A model generated the notes under the pieces. The model worked only from the letters and a program-made list of their open reading frames with translations, had not been told where the DNA came from and ran no database searches. 64,000 bases of DNA from assembly GCA_916048095.2 (NCBI GenBank), contig OU696574.1, positions 4,577,001 to 4,641,000 on the forward strand, written 5' to 3'. Positions 1 to 9,875 of the stretch are shown here, in pieces. This DNA comes from Sacculina carcini (Eukaryota; Arthropoda; Thecostraca; Sacculinidae). The position numbers were made by a program, and so were the translations under genes. Each line of letters starts with the position of its first letter. The stretch's first letter is position 1.

Positions 1-283
1 TAGCAGGGGGTCGCGATGCTTTGACTGGGGGTCGCCTAGCCTTGTAAAAAGTAGCTTAGGATATCATTATGTTTGTTTCATCAGTTACATTTATCATGCA
101 CTTACATTTTCATTTTTTCTTCGTTGCAAAGCAAAACGTGTGCTACGTTAGTTTAATGTCAATAGATGATATTATAGGTGTATGTATGCGTGCCTGTGAT
201 GTAATGTGCCTGTGTGAATGTGTATGTGTCTGCAACTGTAAGTATGTGTGTATCAGTGAGTAGCGAGTATGTGAGTGCACGCG

Positions 284-317
<34 letters not shown>
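284..317. repeat. (GT)n microsatellite
   Basis: About 17 GT units between the start of the hAT element and its transposase. Apparent reading frames across it are simple-repeat translation only. Confidence 0.9.
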
Positions 318-320
<3 letters not shown>

Positions 321-633
321 TTGCTGTCGACACGTGAGTCATGTGGTTGCTGATTGGTGGATGACGAATGGCGCGACTGGCCACACTCCCTCCCCTCCTT
401 ACCAGGCAATGCTTACCCCGTCATTACTCCTGCTGTATATTGCGGTGATAAGTACAACATTTATATTTAATTTCGGCAAGGAGATAAGGCAAGCAGTAGA
501 GGTGAGTTGTTGAGGCAAGCATGTTGTTGTGATATGACACTTTAATTGGAAAATGCTGTTATTTAAGTTTTTAGTATATTTTCGAGTTTAATAAATTAAA
601 AACATTATTTACTCTGGTCACAGATTTGAAACC

Positions 634-2751
634 ATGACTAAACGGCGCAGATACTCGGAATCATGGGCGTAAATCCTGGAGGGTATGGGGGGTATATATA
701 CCCCCCGACAAATTGGCTGGGGGGTATGAATATGCAATTATACCCCCCGATAATTCTGCTGAGTTCAGTTCATTGGGTATATTATCATCAAAATCAGCAT
801 AGAAGACAAATGACACTAGGCCAAAAATTCAATAAATTATAAATATGTGCAGAATTATATTACGCAATACACTTTTCATTGAGGTATGTGTGTTGTAATT
901 GAATAGGCTGAAAATAGTTGAGGATCTAATGTAATTGACCAACTGAGTCATCTTTGAACACTAATGCATTATGGCTGTCATCCCCCCGAGCCTCGACACA
1001 AATCTACGCCGATGCTCGGAATGCTACCTCAACGTTGGCTTCACCTCTCTGCTTGCCAGTGACGGCATCGAGATACCACAGTGTGTTTTGTGCCATGCCG
1101 TCCTGAGTCAATGAAACCATCAAAACTCAAGCGTCATCTCGAGACGAAACATCCAGAACACGCAAAGAAGGATTTGGATTTCTTCAAACGGCATCAACAG
1201 TGTCTTGAAACCCAAAGACTCGACAGAAGTGGGTCGTTTCAGCAGCAAACTGCAACCGTAGTAGAAGCCTCGTTTGACATTGCATTCGAAATTGCTAAAC
1301 AACAAAAGCCTCACACAATTGGAGAAACATTTCTTAAACCTTGCATGATGAAAGCAGTAAATATTATTCTTGGAGAAGCCAGTACAATGAAGATGCAGCA
1401 ATTATCCCTGTCAAATAACACTGTACAGAGGCGCATTTCTAAAATGTCGATGGATGTGAAGGAACAGGTGTTGACTGAAATCAAGAGTTCCCCTTTGTTC
1501 TCCTTTCAGCTCGACAAGTCAACAGATATAAGTTCATGTTGTCAGTTGCTTGTCTTCGTGAGATACATTAATTCAGGTGACATTAAAGATGAATTCTGCA
1601 GTGCACTTGGAACCACAACAAAAGCTGATGATGTTATGGAAAAAGTTTCAACTTTTTTCCAAGATGAAGATCTTCAATGGGAAAACGTATGTGGGGTTTG
1701 TACGGATGGAGCACCGGCTATGCTGGGATCGAAATCAGGATTTCAAAGGAGAGTGAAGAAGTTAGCACCTCAAGCAAAGGGAATCCACTGCATGATTCAC
1801 CGATATGCTCTCGCCAGCAAGACTCTCCCTGCCTCTCTGCAGGAAGTACTTGATTCTGTAATCAAAATTGTAAATTACGTGAAGACTCAAGCACTCAACA
1901 CTCGCCTATTTAAAGAACTATGCAAAGAAATGAATGCTGACCACGAAGTCCTTCTCTTCTACACAGCAGTACGTTGGTTGTCGAAAGGAAACGTTGTTAA
2001 TTGTGTCTTTGAAATAAAAGATGAAATAAAGCTTTTCCTGGAGACTCAAGAAAGAAAAAAATTTCTGGTTCACTTCAAAGATGAAGCCTGGATTAAAAGG
2101 GTTGCGTACCAGGCTGAACGAGCTGAACAAGCTCAATATGAAGCTTCAAGGAAAGGAAACACATGTTCTCCTTTTCAAGATAGTCTTCGGGCTTTTGTTT
2201 CCATACTGCAGAACTGGAGTCGGAAAACCAATATTGGAAACATCGCCATGTTTGAAAAGCTTTGTGAAGTGATGGATGAGTCTCAGAGCCAACTGGATCA
2301 GTTCCTCAAAGATGAGATTATCGAACATCTTCAATCTCTAGAAAAGGAAGTCGAGCGTTACTTCCCTGAGCTATCACAGGAACAAGAGGCCCTAGTAAGG
2401 AACCCATTTTGTACTGAAATTGAAGTATCCAGCATCCCAGATAATATCCAAGATGAATTTCTGGATCTAAGGAACGACTCTTCAGCTCGTGATCTCTTCA
2501 AGGAGGAATACGTAACTCAGTTCTGGTGCGCTATGTATCCGTCAAACTCCAAAGTCAGCATGATAGCTTTACGTGTCCTAGTTCCATTTGCTTCTACCTA
2601 GTGTGAGGCAGGATTTTCAACGCTTGATATTATAAAAACAAAGAATAGGAACAGATTGGATGTTGGAGATGACATGAGACTGGCTCTAACAAACGCTCGG
2701 CCACGAATTTCAAAGCTTACTGCTGAAATGCAACATCAAACATCCCACTAG
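634..2751 (+). pseudogene. hAT transposase (ZBED5/SCAND3-like), broken
   Basis: The start is ATG at 634 (MTKRRRYSE...). Removing the MITE at 662-1014 with one copy of its 8-bp target duplication continues the protein in frame as CYLNVGFTSLLASDG and then a BED zinc finger (CVLC ... KRHLETKH). Around 1100-1110 the expected stretch between AVLS and ESMKPSK is short and out of frame, consistent with a small deletion. From 1081 on there is one long frame carrying the RNase H-like hAT core, including the FQLDKSTDISSC and CTDGAPAML segments. A TAG at 2599-2601 interrupts the hAT C-terminal dimerisation motif; on the far side CEAGFSTL and RLDV continue to a natural stop at 2751. Three independent lesions make this inactive. 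Family assignment is from recognised motifs and the hAT-type terminus at 3045. Confidence 0.85.
662..1014. mobile_element. 353-bp hAT-type MITE inside the transposase gene
   Basis: It is flanked by perfect 8-bp direct repeats CTCGGAAT at 654-661 and 1015-1022. Its ends are imperfect inverted repeats: CATGGGCGTAAATCC on the left and, read inward from the right, CATCGGCGTAGATTT. G-runs follow inside each end. It has no coding capacity. The 8-bp duplication and terminal inverted repeats fit the hAT superfamily. It interrupts the codon after Glu9 of the transposase. Confidence 0.8.
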
Positions 2752-3462
2752 CTGGGTTTAATAGCTGTTCAAGCCCATGTTAATGTCATTTTAAGGAATA
2801 TATGTTATTTTTGTTCAGGTCGGACCAATGTGATTTAATTTTCCCCCAAAAAAAATACTGGATTCTTGAACATTTTTTAGACTTTTCTTTCCCTCTCTAT
2901 CACAGAAAATACACCCTACTATATCACCCTTTTGTATATATTCAATGTCAAGTGTGACAGTCTGCAAAATCAAAACAAAAAGGGTCGCGTGGTCTCCGAG
3001 GTCTTGGTAAGGGGGTCCCAAGTACAAAAAGGTTGGGAACCCCTGCTCTATATGGTGTTATGACGGTCCTCATACACTCATTGCTTGCAAATGAACGAAA
3101 ATAGGATATCATCTCAACTGAATCAACAGCGTCAGTGGAAAATATACATACCGTGGACACAAAACAATGTCACCACAGATCAAATACTCTGATAAATAAA
3201 GTTCCTACATACTCTTACAATTTGAGACTGGAAATAATCTCCATTTAACTTAAACAACAAATTGCTCGTCCGAAATAGCAAATATAACACATATTCGCCG
3301 TATTAGAAACATGCCGATTCCTTGTGATTAGTTTTTTCTGAATTTCAGGCTCAATATATTTACCCTGCATTGCAATATTTCCACATCCGAAATGCATCAT
3401 GTTTACATTGACAATTGAAAAGGTCAGGCCGGCACAGCAATCGGCGATTGATCAGAACTTAC
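2752..3462. other. hAT 3' flank and IFT122 intron, no gene seen
   Basis: After the transposase stop, about 280 bp of non-coding hAT 3' sequence runs to the terminus at 3045. From 3054 to 3462 the DNA is AT-rich intron of the minus-strand IFT122-like gene. I see no splice-flanked coding stretch in it. Confidence 0.6.
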
Positions 3463-3649
3463 GTGTAGCGCAGAATACCCTCCATTTGCGGGGAGGACAG
3501 AGGTGTGGGTGACGAACGGTCACGCGTCGTGGAGTTTGCGGCGTGCGAGGCGCGTGACGCCCAGATAATGACGCATTTGTCGCGACCCCCCGAGGCTAAA
3601 CGCTGTCCATCCTCACTGTACGACACGCAGTAGACGGTGGACGAGTGAC
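3463..3649 (-). CDS. IFT122: IFT122-like gene, third coding exon
   Basis: Minus-strand exon of 187 bp, entering in phase 1 and leaving in phase 2. The acceptor is CACCCAG|GTCACTCG (exon begins at 3649) and the donor is CTACAC|GTAAGTT (exon ends at 3463). It encodes a WD40 blade containing [20 protein letters not shown] and then CVIIW, and ends MEGILRYT; these match the second WD repeat of IFT122, a core subunit of intraflagellar transport complex A that carries retrograde cargo in cilia. The order GHS-TVYC ... VIIW ... EGIL-YT is as in animal IFT122, except that about 22 residues rich in Ser, Thr, Pro and Arg lie between VIIWASR and MEGIL. Further exons would lie beyond base 1. Confidence 0.8.
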
Positions 3650-3786
3650 CTGGGTGCATGCCATCCACGTACAGGTCAGGTCACACAGGTCAGCCCTCGC
3701 GTGTGTACGGTGTAAACATCATCGCACGCGTATCAATACAGAACACGCATCCATATTATGTACGCCTATGCATGTTTATACAAATG

Positions 3787-3808
3787 CGTGTGTGTGTGTG
3801 TGTGTGTA
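3787..3808. repeat. (TG)n microsatellite
   Basis: Short TG tract in the intron between IFT122-like coding exons 2 and 3. Confidence 0.8.
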
Positions 3809-4322
3809 AGTGTAATGCCACAAACAACATATTAACAAGAAAACAACAAAACAAGCAGCTAAATATTGCGGCGATAGTTGGTCGAGCTGAACAGCTCCTG
3901 CACGAACATATTGACATAAATATTTCAACATTACATGCAATTGTATCAACACAATATTATTAACTCTAATATGATAAGATAACAATTGAACCAGTTCACT
4001 CAATGAAAGTGTATACTATGAATGATATCATCGACACTTGTGAGTAGACACGTGGAAACATGACAATATAAATCAGTACGAAACGTTCAACAAAATACGC
4101 ATTTTCAGCGGTGTTCACATTTGTTGTTTTGTTGCTCAAGCAGGTGTTTTTTAATCTATTTTTATACACATTCTTGTGAACTGCGTTCAGAAGTTGCTTA
4201 AGATTGATCGAAAGTTGATTGAATGAATTTTGGAGCCGAACATATTACACTGTGTTTAAGCAGAGTTGTTCTAAAGGACGGACATTCAACGTTTAAGCGA
4301 TGGCTTCTTGCCATGTAGTTGT

Positions 4323-4358
4323 TTGTGTGTGCGTGAGTGTGTGTGTGTGTGTGTGTCA
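4323..4358. repeat. (TG)n microsatellite next to a splice donor
   Basis: TG tract that on the minus strand forms the first bases of the intron after IFT122-like coding exon 2. The donor GTGACACACAC runs straight into it. Confidence 0.8.
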
Positions 4359-4359
4359 C

Positions 4360-4469
4360 CTTTCAGCAGTTGTAGTAATGCGGACGAGTGGGCGTCATAG
4401 ATGGCCACCCTAGCACCGGCACTCACCGCCAAATAGCCACCGCCCGGATGAAAACTCACATCGTACACG
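4360..4469 (-). CDS. IFT122: IFT122-like gene, second coding exon
   Basis: Minus-strand exon of 110 bp, phase 2 in and phase 1 out. The acceptor is TTTGCACGTGCAG|CGTGTACG and the donor is GCTGAAAG|GTGACAC. The peptide begins VYDVSFHPGGGYLAVSAG and ends SSALLQLLKG. This is the first WD40 repeat of IFT122 (family form: IND-AFKPDG-QL--AAG ... VYD--DG-LLQPLKG). The splice phase joins perfectly to exon 3: ...LLKG followed by GHS. The first blade therefore matches the family in length and order, with no break. Confidence 0.82.
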
Positions 4470-4725
4470 CTGCACGTGCAAACAGCAGGCCACGTGCGGT
4501 GATCACAGAGTATCATATTACGTGCGTAATCAGCACACCGTAGCAAATGTGGCATACCACCTCTTTGTCGAACCCTGGCTTGTAATTGTGTTGATGTTAA
4601 TGAATACTAGCATTAATAGTGTCAAGGGATGAATGCGTGCATTATACACTGTCTTGACGTTCTAAAATAGTCATATGATGATATAAAACAGGTCGAATTT
4701 CTCGCAAAGATGAAGAAATACTCAC

Positions 4726-4784
4726 GGAAGGGGAGTTTGCTCCTTGTCCACTGATTGTACGCTCCACACAACACTGGATCGCAT
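4726..4784 (-). CDS. IFT122: IFT122-like gene, first coding exon with start codon
   Basis: ATG at 4784-4782 begins MRSSVVWSVQSVDKEQTPL, 19 codons plus two bases, ending at the strong donor CTTCC|GTGAGTATT. The two bases CC join to the C of the next exon to make Pro, giving TPLP-VYDVSFHP. IFT122 proteins start with Met-Arg and a short Trp-containing leader before the first WD blade, which supports this ATG. The leader sits in a larger exon (4726-4822) with a very good acceptor (TTTTCTTTGTTCAG|GTGTTGG), so at least one non-coding 5' exon must lie further right. Two other frames through the exon are open but do not fit the downstream phase. Confidence 0.75.
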
Positions 4785-4822
4785 TGTGCGTACTGCCACC
4801 ACTGGCCCGACACAGCCAACAC
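4785..4822 (-). promoter_or_regulatory. IFT122-like 5' UTR part of exon 1
   Basis: Thirty-eight bases between a pyrimidine-rich splice acceptor at 4823-4824 (minus strand) and the start codon. They imply an upstream untranslated exon that I could not locate. Confidence 0.55.
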
Positions 4823-4824
4823 CT

Positions 4825-5424
4825 GAACAAAGAAAACAGCCAATCACAACGCATAGAGAACACAGCTTATAGACACACCTGTATATCATATATATTATGC
4901 ATATCATGAATGCACCTCCTAACATAGGTAGTAGCTTGTAAACTTGCGCCCACCATGTGACTCATGAATTACACGATATAAGGCAATCACAGGTGGAAGA
5001 TACTTGCATTTAAAATCATAACTATGTGGATATTATGGAGAATTTGCCACAAGTGAGCGTAAACGTGCGCAATATTTTTTTGGAATTATACTGTCGAGTG
5101 TTTCAGGAGCATAATGATGGTCCAATAAGAAAATACAATATGTCCAACAAGCAAAATACCCGGCTTCAAGCACCCGGCGTGTTTGATTTTGTTTATTCAT
5201 TTATTTAGAGTATCTCGACAATTGTATTTCAAATTTAAATATTGACCAGCCATACAAGACTAAATAAACACTCAGTCAATTGAGAAGAGTTGAAAATCAC
5301 CCCCAAAAAACCTTACACTTACAATGAAACCAAGAGGAAACTGGATTATATCCAATAAATTGCTACAGGTTACAGGTTAAAGATTAAAGGCCTAAGTGAA
5401 TGTTGTGTGATCCTGTATGGTTGA
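4825..5424. other. 5' intron or flank of IFT122-like gene, no gene seen
   Basis: AT-rich sequence with no recognised coding content. An untranslated first exon and the promoter of the minus-strand gene may lie here or further right, beyond the GT-rich repeat, but nothing in the sequence marks them. Confidence 0.4.
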
Positions 5425-5878
<454 letters not shown>

Positions 5879-6619
5879 AGTGACAGCTGCTACACGGGAA
5901 GAAGCTGAAGCTTATGAACACACAGGTATACCCCGTGCAGCTCGCTGCCGCCGCAGAGCCTCACCAGAATGCATGATACAACACATGACTGATATATGGT
6001 ACCCATTCACTTCTGGGTGGACAGGGGCTGTTGTATTATAGAATTCGCCCAATAAATTATACTCCGTCGGGTTAAATATGAAATAGAACGCCCAATCACC
6101 TCGTAATGAGACAAGAGACTTGAGTGATTTATAGGACAAGTGATTTGTTATTTATAGGATATAAATATAGTTACTTATAGGAATGTTATGTTATTTATAG
6201 GGTAAGTGATTCATGTTAAACAATGTTCCACTACACATACACACATACAGGACATATACACACATATAGTTATACACATTAAGAACAGCTTGAAACATGA
6301 CATTTAAGGGTTAGAAAAATTCAAATGGAAATAATAGGTCCATAAAGAAAATATTGTCACATTCAAAAACAAGGACTGGCCAAAATTTGAAGGAATAACA
6401 ATGTGAATGAAAATGGCATACACGGGAAAAACAAGAATCACTCACGTAGGTCAATAAAACAAATCAGCTTGATTAATCAACATGTTCAATACAACTATCA
6501 AATTCCAACTACCGATACAATCCAACTACCAAAAGCAAAATATATATTATACAATTAAATTTAAACAAACCGGATTCCTACCTGGAATTACACTACCAGG
6601 CGGATTCACCAATAATCAG
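5879..6619. other. No gene recognised
   Basis: AT-rich sequence. A short open stretch from 5889 to 6041 follows an acceptor-like TTTGTTACAG, but its peptide resembles nothing I know and neither strand can be supported as an exon. Confidence 0.4.
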
Positions 6620-7227
6620 TAGGGGTGGGCGAGAATCGACTCCAAAATCGATTTTGGCGATTCTACTTGCTGGCCTGCAGAATCGAGTCTGATTCGTCAA
6701 GATCGATTCTGACATTTTCTTGGTTGACTTTATTTGAAGATTCACTATAACAAAACACTAAAATCGAAGAATGCATATGAATAAAACTTATTTTAGTATT
6801 AAGTTAATTTAATTTTACCGGGATATACTGTATTAACACTGCGACTGGCCAGAGTTTGACCGCTGCACCACTAGATGACAATAGCAGTCATCAATGCATA
6901 TACATGGATATATGTGTGATTGTGTGCGAGTGTCTGTGTGTGTATGTATGTGTGTGCGTGAGTGAGATGACTCGATTGAACAGTGTCAGTAGATCCGCCC
7001 ACGCTGTATGTATTGAACTTTGTATTATGGATACGCCATGATTTTAGGCTGATAATCGTTAATAACACCCGTGTTGGTATATTCCAGCATATGAATACAC
7101 GGATGGAAATGTGATATATATAGCGGCTGTACCTACACCAGAGGTTTTATAGTCAACACATAGTTATTGGGGGTACTGCTCTCGGTGTTATTGAGGTACT
7201 CCATTTCGGTATGCTAAAATTATTATT

Positions 7228-7316
7228 ATTATTAATTACAGGCAAATCCAGTAGCATGGGATGAGTGAAAGCACTATTACCACCCTGCGGTGTCTCCCAT
7301 GTACCGGAAGCGCCCA
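7228..7316. repeat. Dispersed repeat, copy 1 (pairs with 54560-54649)
   Basis: From AATTACAGGCAAAT to CCGGAAGCGCCCA this closely matches 54560-54649, with differences mainly in the middle (CTGCGGTGTC against CTAATGTGGC). No coding capacity. Too short to classify. Confidence 0.75.
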
Positions 7317-7629
7317 AAAGATCTGGATAAGATCACTCCATTGTTTCATTTCACCTAAACTCCTCCAATATCCACAAACTATCCACAGCAAGTAAATGTA
7401 TTATTCAATAAATAGCAAACAATAAATATAAATAGGTAGGAATAAATATTAATATATAAGTCAATATATAACAAGCAACAGCTACCAACAGATAAATAAA
7501 AACATGATTTGATCCATAACAGCAACCAAAAATAAAAACAACAACCGAACAATAGAAAATTCAATATAAAAAATTCAATTTGAAACAATGAACAGTAAAT
7601 AAAATATTCAATAAGATATATCATCCATC

Positions 7630-7860
7630 CGCTCAGATTCGAATCACAGAATTAACTCTGGCCATATTCGAATTCGCCAAGGTTCGATTCACAGAATCGA
7701 CTCTGGCCAGACTCGACTCCGCCCAGATTCGATTCACAGAATCAACTCAGGCCAGATTCGAATCCGCCCAGATTCGAATCTCAGAAACGACTCTTGGCCA
7801 GACTCGAATCCGCCCAGGTTCGATTCGCTCAAAATCGACTCTGGCCAGACTCGACTTCGC
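7630..7860. repeat. Tandem array of about 44-bp units
   Basis: About five diverged units of the form GATTCGATTCACAGAATC followed by GACTCTGGCCAGACTCGACT and CCGCCCA. The words are the same as those near the two termini of the enclosing 2.9-kb segment. Confidence 0.75.
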
Positions 7861-9185
7861 TCATTATTCAATTTGTTATATTGCAGGTTTAAAATGTTAC
7901 TATATGGTATTAGAATGTTACTATCGGTGTATGAGGGTAATTTTCCAGTTTTGTCACTATACACATAATTATACACATTATTTGACATATACTTTTACAA
8001 CTATGTTTGACTTCAATCAATGTCATAACAAATTTCATAACAACCTTAATTTCCTCTTAAGACAAGAAAGTGAAAGTTGAAGATTGTGAAACATAATTCA
8101 ACAGCGAATGTTCAAAATGAATTATATATACAAATAAATACATGTTTCAGTGCAGTGTAGTGATTCAGTTATTAATACTTATATGTATTGTTGGTTGCTG
8201 TTTCTATTGAGTCATGCTTAATTTTGTGTATTTAGTTTGCGCACTTGACTAAGACCGAGTTTTCAGTTATTGTTGTTTGTTGTACCGCATCTACACTCGT
8301 TGATTTGGCTCGTCACGAAGCTATACAACTGAACAACGTGTAAGTGAACAACGTGAATGCTATGGACCGACTGTATTCACACTCACTGACACAACAGGAC
8401 AGGACGAACCGGACACGCGCACAAACAAGTTCACGCACACATGGTCAAACAACAAACACAATGACGCGGACAAACATGACACACAGACAAACAAACAAAT
8501 CGACGTACTCACCGCTGGTAGGGTCATGAGGTGGCGTAAGACGAAATTTGTGTCGCACCAAAAATTATCGAATCCAGTTTAGAAATTGCAATATGAAAAT
8601 GGGGGCAATCATGGATATAACAAATTAGCCAATTCGGTCGCAGTTTTCTTTACTGCGAGCGCAATTTGTCATATTTGTGACTCAGCGGAGATTCATGAGA
8701 ACGGCTTATGCAGCGAAACGATTGAAAACAATTGAAAGATCGGGCATTGCTATTCCACGTCCGCCTACAGAAACAAACCACACTGAAACAACAAAGTTTG
8801 TTGAGCAAACTAACTCCGTGCGATGCTCGAGGACAAAGCAAGGACACATGCGCACACGCATACACACATTACGACATACCTCAGCCAATCAGAGGCGAGC
8901 TGATACACCAGACACTCCATCTACCGACACATCGCGCACTTCACGAATTACAACACACGTGCAACCAACGCCACCTAGACTACTAGGTGGCGTTGATTCT
9001 ATGCACCACATTGTTAACAGTAGCGGATACAAGGCGCAATGTTGTGAGGAGCTGAATAATTTTAGGGGGGAGCTAAACCTTGGGGGCTGTCATTCATGTA
9101 CATGTATCACTATGCAACGTGTTTGCAATAATGCTTATATCAACAAATTCTACACAAACAATATTTTGACCTCTTAATGAGCTAT

Positions 9186-9213
9186 TCACCCCCCTGAACC
9201 CCTGGATCCGCCA
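9186..9213. mobile_element. Terminus of a short hAT-like element
   Basis: CCCCCTGAACCCCTGGATCCGCCAGTG read inward from the right starts CACTGGCGGATCCAGG, a very common hAT/MITE terminus. A matching left end is not clear; G-rich sequence at 9063-9090 may be its remnant. Confidence 0.4.
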
Positions 9214-9797
9214 GTGACTGTCCATTGTGCACGAACACACACAAAACACACCGACATCCACAGCACGCACGCTCAATAAAATCGTTCAACCATCGTTTGT
9301 TTCAATGCGATTTTAGCACGCGTCAAGAAATTTAATTAGGTTTTCGATAGCTATTTAGTATATCCTATCATTTGCTCGAGCCCAAACACACCTAATTGGA
9401 GCAACTGTATTTCGCTTTGTATGCGTATAACCAATGTGCGAGATGTTGGGAGATTCCCCTGGTTACACATCAGACTCGATTCTAGACTCGATTCTGACGA
9501 TTCTGCTGTCAATTAAAATCGAGTCTGACGATTCTCAGAAATCCGATTCTTGCCCAGCCCTACTACACACCACGTGGCTGCACTCTCTCCGCTCTCTCCA
9601 GAGCGCTCACGCGCTGCTGGCTTGCAGGAGCATCGCGCCACTGGGCGTGGCTTCAAGCGTTTGCGGACGTTTCCGCCAGGCGCCGCCACGGGCACTGGCT
9701 GCGGCATCTGGCGTGTTTGTATGTATGTGTGTGTATTTGTGTGCATGAGGCATGTAATTCACCAGTCGTCAAATAAACTTCCGCGGAAGTACTTGTG

Positions 9798-9875
9798 TTT
9801 CACTGGTGTAGCGAGGCGGCGCGATGCCTAACATCTCAGCATTGCGTCGCCTAACGGCTCCGCTACAGTAGAATG
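9798..9875. mobile_element. Tiny foldback element
   Basis: CACTGGTGTAGCGAGG on the left and CCGCTACAGTAG on the right enclose imperfect arms GGCGGCGCGATGC and GCATTGCGTCGCC (11 of 13 bases pair) around an 11-base loop. It abuts the 3' break of the L2-like fragment. Confidence 0.45.

Larger units (their letters stand above)
1..3045 (+). mobile_element. BED-type hAT DNA transposon, left end outside window
   Basis: The transposase pseudogene at 634-2751 is followed by a right terminal repeat at 3031-3045 (GGTTGGGAACCCCTG), which read inward is CAGGGGTTCCCAACC, a classic hAT terminus. The next eight bases, CTCTATAT (3046-3053), would be the target duplication. The matching left terminus is not in the window, so the element probably starts before base 1. 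Bases 1-633 hold GGGGGTCGC-type sequence and a GT microsatellite but no coding sequence I recognise. The element sits in the intron downstream of the third coding exon of the IFT122-like gene and in the opposite orientation to it. Confidence 0.7.
6620..9562. mobile_element. 2.9-kb segment with terminal inverted repeats and TA flanks
   Basis: The left end is TA then GGGGTGGGCGAGAATCG (6622-6638). The right end, read inward from 9560, is GGGCTGGGCAAGAATCG, also next to TA. The two 17-mers agree at 15 positions. Sub-terminal DNA on both sides is full of AATCGA(C/G)TC words. A 44-bp tandem array of related words lies at 7630-7860. No transposase is recognisable, so this would be a non-autonomous DNA transposon, or two related short elements that happen to face each other. 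Confidence 0.45.

Noticed and set aside
4622-4925. Frames LAVSGQWWQYAQCDP and CWLCRASGGSTHNA through IFT122 exon 1
   Set aside because: Only the third frame (MRSSVVWSVQS) gives a start codon and a splice phase that joins the WD-repeat exon correctly.
5889-6139. Possible exon on the plus strand after TTTGTTACAG, or minus-strand frame of 75 codons
   Set aside because: Neither peptide resembles a known domain, no donor could be paired, and the plus-strand acceptor coincides with the end of a repeat.
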